A stretch of DNA of 9,214 bases from Actinomycetota bacterium (GTDB lineage Bacteria; Actinomycetota; Thermoleophilia; Gaiellales; Gaiellaceae), in contig JAIBJP010000070.1 of the NCBI GenBank assembly GCA_020029625.1, forward strand, positions 1 through 9,214. Reading direction: 5' to 3'. Shown here piece after piece: positions 1 to 4,703 of the stretch. Position numbers and translations under genes: made by a program. Every line of letters begins with the position of its first letter. Within the stretch, counting starts at the first letter, position 1. A model generated the notes under the pieces. It ran no database searches and had not been told where the DNA came from. It saw nothing but the letters and a program-made list of their open reading frames with translations.

Positions 1-35
1 GCCGCCTTCTGGATCTCGTCGTAGAGCTCGGCCAT
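1..35 (-). CDS. nuoE: NADH-quinone oxidoreductase subunit E, N-terminal fragment
   Basis: Only the first 11 codons are inside the window (MAELYDEIQKA), so the identity rests mostly on position. The ATG lies 7 nt after the nuoD stop. A Shine-Dalgarno-like GGTGAG at 42-47 (minus strand) overlaps that stop and sits 6 nt before the ATG, as expected for a translationally coupled operon gene. NuoE normally follows NuoD in nuo operons. It is the small thioredoxin-fold [2Fe-2S] subunit of the NADH dehydrogenase module and works with NuoF. The acidic, helical start fits the helical N-terminal part of that family, but no cluster-binding cysteine is visible. If correct, this complex I has the NADH-input module. 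Confidence 0.6.
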   Translation of the reverse strand, partial: MAELYDEIQKA

Positions 36-42
36 CAGCGGC

Positions 43-1302
43 TCACCGGTCGACCTCTCCCATGACCGTGTCCAGGGAGCCGACGATGGCGATCAGGTCC
101 GCGACCAGGGCGTCGCTCATGCACGTCGCCGTGGCCTCGAGCGCGGCGAACGAGGGAGCGCGGAACTTCACGCGCCACGGCTTCGGTCCCCCGTCCGAGA
201 CCACGTAGCAGCCGAGCTCGCCGCGGGCGGACTCGACGGCGACGTATACCTCGCCCGGGGGCACGCGGTAGCCCTCCGTCACGAGCTTGAAGTGGTGGAT
301 AAGGCTCTCCATCGACGTATGGAGCTCGTGCCTGGGCGGGAGCACGATCTTGCGGTCGTCGACGATCCACGGCCCTTCGGGCATGCCGTCGAGGCATTGC
401 TGGACGATGCGCGTCGACTCGCGCATCTCGTCCATGCGCACCTTGTAGCGGTCGTAGACGTCCCCGTTCTCGTACACGGGGATGTCGAAGTCGACCTGGT
501 CGTACGCCAGATACGGCTCAACCTTCCGCAGGTCCCAGTCGACGCCGGAGGCCCGTAGGACGGGGCCGGTCTGCCCGAGGGCGATGGCGTCCTCCGCCGA
601 CAGGAGCCCGAGCCCTCGCGTCCGTTCCAGCCAGATCTGCTGCCGGTCGAGGATCGCCTCGTACTCGTCGATCCGGCGTGGGAAGTAGTCCACGAACTTG
701 CGGCACTCACTGAAGAAGCCGGGCGGGATGTCCTCGGCGAGCCCGCCTGCCTGGAAGTAGCGCGTGTGCATACGGGTGCCGGTCACCAGCTCGAAGAGGT
801 CGAGGACGGCGTCCCGCTCGCGGAAGCAGTACCAGAGCATCGAGATCGCCCCGATCTCGAGGGCGCCGGTGCCGAGCCAGATCAGGTGCGAGTGGATCCG
901 GTTCAGCTCGCAGAGGAGCATCCGCATCCACGTGGCCTTCTCCGGCGGCTGCACCTCGAGCAGCTTCTCTATCGCCAGGACGAAGACGAGCTCGTTGTAC
1001 TGGAAGGAGAGGTAGTCGATCCGAGCCGGGTAAGTGATCCCCTTCCACCACGTCTTTTGCTCCATGTTCTTCTCGAAGCCCGTGTGCAGATAGCCCACGA
1101 CCGCCTCGAGGCCGACGACCTGCTCGCCGTTCAGGTCGACGATGAGCCGGAGGACACCGTGGGTCGACGGATGATTCGGCCCGAAGTTGACCTGAAGGAT
1201 GTCGCCCTCCTCGCGCAGCGTCGGATCGACGTGCAACACGGTGGGAACCGGAGACGGGATCCGCGTCCCCTCGTAGATCTTCGCCCGCTCGACGACTGCC
1301 AC
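43..1302 (-). CDS. nuoD: NADH-quinone oxidoreductase subunit D (complex I 49-kDa subunit)
   Basis: This is a full-length 419-residue NuoD. It is part of the peripheral arm of complex I on the cytoplasmic membrane face and forms the quinone cavity together with NuoB. The family signature FGPNHPSTHGVLRL lies at residues 40-53 and YLHTGFEKNME at 71-81. By alignment with Thermus Nqo4, the quinone-binding His38 and Tyr87 correspond to His48 and Tyr97 here, and both are present. The C-terminus ends in the typical D-x-VMGEVDR. The start is GTG at 1300-1302, 3 nt after the nuoC stop, with AGGAG 6 nt upstream, so coupling to nuoC is likely. NuoC and NuoD are separate genes, not fused as in E. coli. 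The assignment is secure. Confidence 0.97.
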   Translation of the reverse strand: MAVVERAKIYEGTRIPSPVPTVLHVDPTLREEGDILQVNFGPNHPSTHGVLRLIVDLNGEQVVGLEAVVGYLHTGFEKNMEQKTWWKGITYPARIDYLSFQYNELVFVLAIEKLLEVQPPEKATWMRMLLCELNRIHSHLIWLGTGALEIGAISMLWYCFRERDAVLDLFELVTGTRMHTRYFQAGGLAEDIPPGFFSECRKFVDYFPRRIDEYEAILDRQQIWLERTRGLGLLSAEDAIALGQTGPVLRASGVDWDLRKVEPYLAYDQVDFDIPVYENGDVYDRYKVRMDEMRESTRIVQQCLDGMPEGPWIVDDRKIVLPPRHELHTSMESLIHHFKLVTEGYRVPPGEVYVAVESARGELGCYVVSDGGPKPWRVKFRAPSFAALEATATCMSDALVADLIAIVGSLDTVMGEVDR

Positions 1303-1305
1303 TTC

Positions 1306-1860
1306 CTACTCCTCGCTCGAGAAGCGCACCGGCTCGCCGCCGAGCGGGTAGTCCTTGCGCAGCGGATGGCCTTCCCAGTCCTCCTCCATGAGGATCCGCG
1401 TCAGCTTGGGATGGCCTTCGATCCGGATGCCCATCAGGTCCCACGCCTCGCGCTCATGCCAATCCGCTGTCGGCCAGACGGGAGTCAGGCTGGGGACAGC
1501 GTCGCCGTCGTCGCACCAAACCTGCAGTCGTAGCCTTGAGGCCCCGGCCGCGCCCGAGGCCAGCTTGACCAGGTGGTAGGAGACCGAGAAGCGCTTCGAC
1601 TTGGGTTCGGGCTTCCTGGCGAGGCCCCACGAGCCGGGGCGGTTGATGTCGCGGCCGGTGTCGCTGCCCCAGTAGCCGGCGACGGCTCGCTCGTTCCAGC
1701 CAAGGTAGTCGGTCGCCGCGACGTCGGCGAGGAAATTGAATCCGAGCTGATCGCGAAAGTGAAGCGCGGCGTCGACCAGCCGTGCGGGCTCGACGACGAC
1801 AGTGACTTCTCCATGCTCCTCCGTTTCGCGGAGGAACCCTGGCACAGCCTTCCACGTCAC
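1306..1860 (-). CDS. nuoC: NADH-quinone oxidoreductase subunit C (complex I 30-kDa subunit)
   Basis: This 184-residue NuoC is a peripheral-arm subunit of complex I that packs against NuoD. The C-terminal half carries the family signature: VWPTADWHEREAWDLMGI at about 128-145, then GHPKLTRILMEEDWEGHPLRKDYPL at about 149-173. The N-terminal half has FLADVAATDYLGW (43-55) and, after a long segment, RFSVSYHLVKL (90-100). The roughly 34 residues between these blocks (56-89, rich in Gly, Arg and Pro) look like an insertion compared with the short linker I recall from Thermus and proteobacteria. The start is taken as GTG at 1858-1860. A GGGAAAGG stretch lies 11 nt upstream, which is far for a ribosome site, so the start is less certain than the gene. 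The gene lies 49 nt after nuoB and 3 nt before nuoD. Confidence 0.95.
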   Translation of the reverse strand: MTWKAVPGFLRETEEHGEVTVVVEPARLVDAALHFRDQLGFNFLADVAATDYLGWNERAVAGYWGSDTGRDINRPGSWGLARKPEPKSKRFSVSYHLVKLASGAAGASRLRLQVWCDDGDAVPSLTPVWPTADWHEREAWDLMGIRIEGHPKLTRILMEEDWEGHPLRKDYPLGGEPVRFSSEE

Positions 1861-1871
1861 GTCGTTCGCGG

Positions 1872-1888
1872 CCTTTCCCGCGGAAAGC
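1872..1888 (-). promoter_or_regulatory. Small hairpin before nuoC overlapping its SD-like purine tract
   Basis: In the 49-nt nuoB-nuoC spacer, 1873-1887 is a perfect 6-bp inverted repeat with a 3-nt loop. In the mRNA it reads CTTTCC-GCG-GGAAAG. Its 3' arm contains GGGAAAGG, the only purine-rich candidate ribosome site before the nuoC GTG. It could tune nuoC translation, but the stem is short and the role is inferred. Confidence 0.3.
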
Positions 1889-1909
1889 GCGCAGCATTTT
1901 TCGCGGTGA

Positions 1910-2497
1910 TCAAGAGGCGACGTCCCGGATCTCGTACGCGGGCGGAACGCCGGCGATGACCTTCTCCTGGAGGCGGACTATGCCCTCGAGGAGGGCCTCC
2001 GGCCTGGGCGGGCAGCCCGGGACGTGGACGTCGACCGGCACGATCTTGTCGACGCCCTGGAGGATCGCGTAGTTCGCGAACATGCCGCCTGAGCTCGCGC
2101 AGGCGCCCATGGCGATGACCCACTTGGGCTCGAGCATCTGGTCGTAGATCTGGCGCAGCGGCTTCGCCATCTTGTGCGCCACTCGGCCCGACACGATCAA
2201 CAGGTCGGCCTGGCGAGGCGAGGAGCGAAAGACCTCGGCGCCGAAGCGGGCCACGTCGTAGCGCGACGAGACGATTGCGATCATCTCCATCGCGCAGCAG
2301 GCGAGGCCGAACGTGTCCGGCCAGATCGAATGGCCCTGGGCCCAGGCGACGGCCTTCTCGACCGTCGTCAGCATGAGCTTGTCTTCCAGATCGCCGAGCT
2401 CGCGCTCGAAGACACCCGGCTCCTTGCGGCGCATGAGCAGCCGCTCGGAGTGGAGCCCGTAGTCGGCAAGGCGCTTCTTCCGCTCTACCTCCGCCAC
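1910..2497 (-). CDS. nuoB: NADH-quinone oxidoreductase subunit B (PSST subunit, N2 cluster)
   Basis: This 195-residue NuoB binds the terminal [4Fe-4S] cluster N2, which hands electrons to quinone at the NuoB/NuoD interface. The four cluster ligands are visible: the tandem pair Cys67-Cys68 in FGLACCAMEM, Cys133 in MGACASSGG, and Cys162 in VPGCPPRPEALL. Their spacing matches Thermus Nqo6 (45, 46, 111, 140) with a constant offset of 22, so the N-terminus is about 22 residues longer than in Thermus. The start is GTG at 2495-2497, preceded by AGGGAG with a 7-nt spacer. The gene overlaps the 3' end of nuoA by 13 bp, so the two are almost certainly co-transcribed and probably coupled. Later ATG codons at residues 22 and 42 lack comparable support. 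Confidence 0.97.
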   Translation of the reverse strand: MAEVERKKRLADYGLHSERLLMRRKEPGVFERELGDLEDKLMLTTVEKAVAWAQGHSIWPDTFGLACCAMEMIAIVSSRYDVARFGAEVFRSSPRQADLLIVSGRVAHKMAKPLRQIYDQMLEPKWVIAMGACASSGGMFANYAILQGVDKIVPVDVHVPGCPPRPEALLEGIVRLQEKVIAGVPPAYEIRDVAS

Positions 2498-2862
2498 TCG
2501 AGAGCTCCCTTCTTCCAGACGTAGACGTAGGCGACCGCGAGGATGGCGATGAAGAAGCCGAACTCGGTCACAGCGAACCAGCCGACTTGCTCGAGGATGA
2601 CGGCGACGGGATAGAGAAAGACGATCTCGATGTCGAAGACGATGAAGAGCATCGCCGTCAGGTAGAAGCTGATGGTGAAGCGCTGCTGCTTCAGGGGGCC
2701 CGTGGAAACCCCGGACTCAAAGGGGACGGTTCGCTCGCGTGCGCGGCGAGACGGTCGGGTCGCGAAGACGAACGACATCAGGATCATCGACGCCGGGATC
2801 GCAAGGGCGAAGAAGCCGTAGACGAGGAACGGAAACCAGTCGTCCAGGACGCCTAGCGTCAC
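2485..2862 (-). CDS. nuoA: NADH-quinone oxidoreductase subunit A (membrane subunit)
   Basis: This 125-residue NuoA is a small membrane subunit of complex I near the quinone site. Three hydrophobic helices are visible at about 9-33, 64-90 and 96-115. The signature is strong: RFTISFYLTAMLFIVFDIEIVFLYPVAV at 61-88, with Asp77 and Glu79. The loop motif usually written ECG is FESGV here (48-52), so the loop cysteine is replaced by serine. The start is GTG at 2860-2862. No Shine-Dalgarno sequence precedes it, but a TAGTAT hexamer ends 6 nt upstream, which suggests a leaderless first gene of the operon. An ATG at 2868-2870 is out of frame and meets a stop after three codons. The gene diverges from the erpA-like gene. 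Confidence 0.95.
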   Translation of the reverse strand: MTLGVLDDWFPFLVYGFFALAIPASMILMSFVFATRPSRRARERTVPFESGVSTGPLKQQRFTISFYLTAMLFIVFDIEIVFLYPVAVILEQVGWFAVTEFGFFIAILAVAYVYVWKKGALEWRR

Positions 2863-2868
2863 GCCGCC

Positions 2869-2874
2869 ATACTA
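2869..2874 (-). promoter_or_regulatory. Candidate -10 element of the nuo operon promoter
   Basis: TAGTAT lies 6 nt before the nuoA GTG, which would put the transcription start at or within a base or two of the start codon. No convincing -35 hexamer is found 16-18 nt upstream. The call rests on position, on the same pattern before three other genes here, and on the absence of a ribosome site. Confidence 0.45.
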
Positions 2875-2895
2875 ACCGGGGAGGGGTCTTCCGAG

Positions 2896-2951
2896 CGCTG
2901 TCACGAACTCGGCTCCAGATCGTGAAGTTTCAAGTGCTACAGCTGTCACAA
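2896..2951. promoter_or_regulatory. Repeated and palindromic elements in the nuoA/erpA divergent region
   Basis: The 137-bp divergent intergenic region holds an 8-bp direct repeat GCTGTCAC at 2897-2904 and 2942-2949 (45 bp apart), a perfect inverted repeat TCACGA-N13-TCGTGA at 2901-2925, and an imperfect dyad centred on CAGCTG (TG-N2-ACAGCTGT-N2-CA, 2935-2950). These could be operator sites for a regulator serving both the nuo operon and the Fe-S carrier gene. I cannot name a regulator, and short repeats like these can also occur by chance. Confidence 0.3.
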
Positions 2952-2984
2952 GGTCGAGCCCCTTTTCCAGCCGAAACCCATTGG

Positions 2985-2990
2985 TACACT
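2985..2990 (+). promoter_or_regulatory. Candidate extended -10 element of the erpA-like gene
   Basis: TACACT, preceded by TGG (an extended -10 TGN), ends 9 nt before the ATG at 3000. Transcription would start within about three bases of the start codon, giving a leaderless or near-leaderless mRNA. No good -35 or Shine-Dalgarno sequence is visible. Confidence 0.5.
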
Positions 2991-2999
2991 GAGATTCGA

Positions 3000-3389
3000 A
3001 TGGTCACCGTCACCGACACCGCGGCCCAGAAGATCCGCGAGCTGATGGACTCCGAGCCAGAGGGAGAGATCTCGGTGCTCCGCATCGCCGTCCAGGGCGG
3101 TGGCTGCTCCGGCTTTCAGTACGCGCTCGGTTTCGATCGAGGCCCGCAAGACGGCGACAACGAAGTCGAGGTGAACGGAGTCCGGATCGTGATCGATCCA
3201 TTCAGCGCTCCGTATCTCACGGGCTCGGAGATCGACTTCGTCGATCAGCTCATGGGCGCCGGCTTTGCGATCAACAACCCGAACGTGCAGGCCGCGTGTG
3301 GCTGCGGCTCTTCCTTCCAGGCGAAGGAAGGCGTCGCGGAGACCTCCGGCGCCGAGACGCACGCGGGCGGCAGCTGCGGCTGCCATTAG
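3000..3389 (+). CDS. erpA: A-type iron-sulfur carrier, ErpA/HesB/IscA family
   Basis: This 129-residue A-type carrier takes Fe-S clusters from the assembly scaffold and delivers them to apo-enzymes. The three family cysteines are present: Cys36 in GGGCSGFQYALGF, and Cys100 and Cys102 in NPNVQAACGCGSSF. These blocks resemble ErpA more than IscA or SufA, but family members are hard to tell apart by sequence. ErpA-type proteins usually end just after CGCGSSF. Here a roughly 23-residue tail follows and ends in GGSCGCH, adding a second Cys-x-Cys (126, 128) and a terminal His. The reading frame stays open upstream, but family homology begins at ATG 3000, which also fits the -10-like TACACT just before it. 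Its neighbours, complex I and LipA, are Fe-S proteins and plausible clients. Confidence 0.92.
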   Translation: MVTVTDTAAQKIRELMDSEPEGEISVLRIAVQGGGCSGFQYALGFDRGPQDGDNEVEVNGVRIVIDPFSAPYLTGSEIDFVDQLMGAGFAINNPNVQAACGCGSSFQAKEGVAETSGAETHAGGSCGCH

Positions 3390-3406
3390 CTTCGCCGCCT
3401 CGCGGG

Positions 3407-3412
3407 TAGCAT
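3407..3412 (+). promoter_or_regulatory. Candidate -10 element before the ferredoxin-NADP reductase gene
   Basis: TAGCAT lies 10 nt before the GTG at 3423, inside the 33-nt gap after erpA. It fits the TANNNT pattern seen at three other starts in the window, and no Shine-Dalgarno sequence is visible. The gene may also be read through from erpA, so this could be an internal promoter or a chance match. Confidence 0.35.
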
Positions 3413-3422
3413 CCATGCGGGC

Positions 3423-4430
3423 GTGAGCGAAGGCGTCTCCGACATCACGATCATCGGTGCGGGGCCCGTGGGCCTCGCCGCTGCGTACTACGCGGGCCAT
3501 CGCGACGCGTCTGTTCGGATCGTCGAGAGCCTTGGGCAGCTCGGTGGCCAGGTAGCCGCGGTCTACCCGGAGAAGCACGTCTACGACGTCGCCGGGCACC
3601 CGAAGATCCTCGGCCAGAAGCTCGTCGACCTGTGCGTGGAGCAGGGTCTCCAGTTCGGGGCCGACGTCCACCTCGACGAGGAGGTGGCCGATCTGACGCG
3701 GATCGGCCAGAACGGTGAGGAGGTGCTCTGCCTGACGACGAAGTCGGGCCGGCGCTTCCTCTCGCGCGCCCTCATCGTCACCGCCGGACACGGCGCCTTC
3801 GAGCCGCGGAAGCTCGCGCTCGAGGGAATCGACGACTGGGAGGGCCGGGGTCTCCATTATTTCGTCAGGCGTAAAGAGGTCTTCGCCGGCAAGTCCTGTG
3901 TGATCGTGGGCGGCGGGGACTCGGCCCTCGACTGGACGCTGGGGCTGCAGGACACGGCGGAGCTTCCGATTACCCTCGTCCACCGGCGCGAGCGCTTTCG
4001 GGCGCTCGAGACGTCGGTGAAGGAGGCGCGGCGCCTCGAGGAGGAGGGCAAGGTGCGCATCTGCGTCACGTCCGAGGTGCGCGAGATACGGGGCGACGGC
4101 GCGATCGAAGCGGTGACCGTGGAGAACACGGCGACCGGCGAGCTCGTGGACGTCGAGTGTGACGCGCTCATCCTCCTGCTCGGCTTCCATTCCCACCTCG
4201 GTTCGATCGCCGACTGGGGGCTCGTGCTCCACGGCAAGCGGCAGATCCTCGTCGAGCCGAAGACGATGGAGACCTCGCTTCCCGGCGTCTATGCCGCCGG
4301 TGACGTGGCCGGCTACGAGGGGAAGATCACCCTCATCTCGGTCGGCTTTGGCGAAGCGGCGATCGCCGCGAACAACGCGATCGCCGCGATTCGCGGCGAG
4401 AAGGTTCAGCCCAAGTACTCGACAGACTAG
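3423..4430 (+). CDS. Ferredoxin-NADP reductase, thioredoxin-reductase-like type
   Basis: This 335-residue soluble flavoprotein is of the FNR type related to Bacillus YumC. It moves electrons between NADP(H) and ferredoxin or flavodoxin. An N-terminal FAD motif IIGAGPVGLAAAYYAG lies at 10-25, the block VYPEKHVYDVAGHP typical of this FNR group at 47-60, an NADP-binding motif CVIVGGGDSALDW at 159-171 followed by HRRERFRA at 187-194, and the second FAD-binding block VYAAGDVAGYEGK at 289-301. The CxxC redox pair of true thioredoxin reductase is absent from the NADP domain (145-158), which argues for FNR. The start is GTG at 3423, 33 nt after erpA. The ATG at 3415 is out of frame and stops after three codons. 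It could feed Fe-S assembly or radical-SAM enzymes; that link is inferred from context. Confidence 0.93.
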   Translation: MSEGVSDITIIGAGPVGLAAAYYAGHRDASVRIVESLGQLGGQVAAVYPEKHVYDVAGHPKILGQKLVDLCVEQGLQFGADVHLDEEVADLTRIGQNGEEVLCLTTKSGRRFLSRALIVTAGHGAFEPRKLALEGIDDWEGRGLHYFVRRKEVFAGKSCVIVGGGDSALDWTLGLQDTAELPITLVHRRERFRALETSVKEARRLEEEGKVRICVTSEVREIRGDGAIEAVTVENTATGELVDVECDALILLLGFHSHLGSIADWGLVLHGKRQILVEPKTMETSLPGVYAAGDVAGYEGKITLISVGFGEAAIAANNAIAAIRGEKVQPKYSTD

Positions 4431-4467
4431 GCGGGCTACCCCTTCTGGGGGCGTGTGGGCAGCCCGC
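4431..4467 (+). terminator. Stem-loop after the FNR gene, terminator-like but without a T-tract
   Basis: Right after the FNR stop, GCGGGCT (4431-4437) pairs perfectly with AGCCCGC (4461-4467), and inside it CCCC-TTCT-GGGG (4439-4450) forms a second stem. The downstream sequence is not T-rich, so classical intrinsic termination is doubtful. It may instead attenuate transcription or protect the FNR mRNA end before the zinc-ribbon gene. Confidence 0.4.
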
Positions 4468-4486
4468 GGCGTCCGAAACAGAGAAC

Positions 4487-4693
4487 GTGAGCGAGAAGCA
4501 CGCTGTCGAATGCCTTCGCTGCGGGCACTTCCGGACGATCGAGCGTGGGCGTAGCCAGCGGCTGGAGCCCGGCGAGTGCCCCCGCTGCGATTACCTGGGC
4601 TGGGCGCTCATCGCCGACCTCTCGAACCCCATTCGCCGCACGCTGTGCGAGCGGCCGCCAGCGGTCCGCGGACGGCGCCTCCGCGCTGTCTAG
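4487..4693 (+). CDS. Small zinc-ribbon protein of unknown function
   Basis: This is a 68-residue protein that I do not recognise as a named family. Two Cys-x2-Cys knuckles, Cys9-Leu-Arg-Cys12 and Cys31-Pro-Arg-Cys34, are 18 residues apart, the layout of a zinc ribbon that would bind one Zn. The segment between them is basic (RTIERGRSQR). The second knuckle is followed by DYLGWALIADLS, and the C-terminus is Arg-rich (RGRRLRAV). The protein has no signal peptide and is probably cytosolic; nucleic-acid or protein binding is possible but unproven. The start is GTG at 4487, with neither a clear ribosome site nor a TANNNT motif before it, so expression by read-through from the FNR gene is plausible. 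Its TAG stop is also the first three bases of the putative fumC -10 hexamer. Coding is supported by the paired cysteines rather than by length. Confidence 0.7.
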   Translation: MSEKHAVECLRCGHFRTIERGRSQRLEPGECPRCDYLGWALIADLSNPIRRTLCERPPAVRGRRLRAV

Positions 4694-4696
4694 ACT
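4691..4696 (+). promoter_or_regulatory. Candidate -10 element of the fumC promoter
   Basis: TAGACT ends 7 nt before the fumC GTG at 4704, the spacing expected for a leaderless transcript, and no Shine-Dalgarno sequence is visible. It overlaps the stop codon of the zinc-ribbon gene. No clear -35 hexamer is seen. Confidence 0.5.
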
Positions 4697-4703
4697 GGAC
4701 GAC

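Noticed and set aside
766..1533. Plus-strand open frame (255 codons) opposite nuoD/nuoC
   Set aside because: Antisense shadow with no family features.
2859..2870. Three-codon mini-ORF ATG-GCG-GCG-TGA overlapping the nuoA start; a similar ATG-CGG-GCG-TGA at 3415-3426 before the FNR gene
   Set aside because: At first they look like matched regulatory uORFs, but the putative -10 boxes overlap or abut these ATGs, so they would not be transcribed; GCGTGA is also a common string here.
2739..2999. N-terminal extension of the ErpA-like protein (87 extra codons upstream of 3000)
   Set aside because: The extension is Arg-rich, overlaps nuoA on the other strand, and family homology begins at ATG 3000.
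2946..4232. Long open frame on the minus strand (428 codons) opposite erpA and the FNR gene
   Set aside because: It is antisense to two genes with clear family motifs, has Arg/Asp/Leu-biased composition typical of GC-rich shadow frames, and shows no recognisable domain.
4545..4703. N-terminal extension of fumarase (53 extra codons)
   Set aside because: It overlaps the zinc-ribbon gene in another frame and does not contain the usual fumarase N-terminal sequence.
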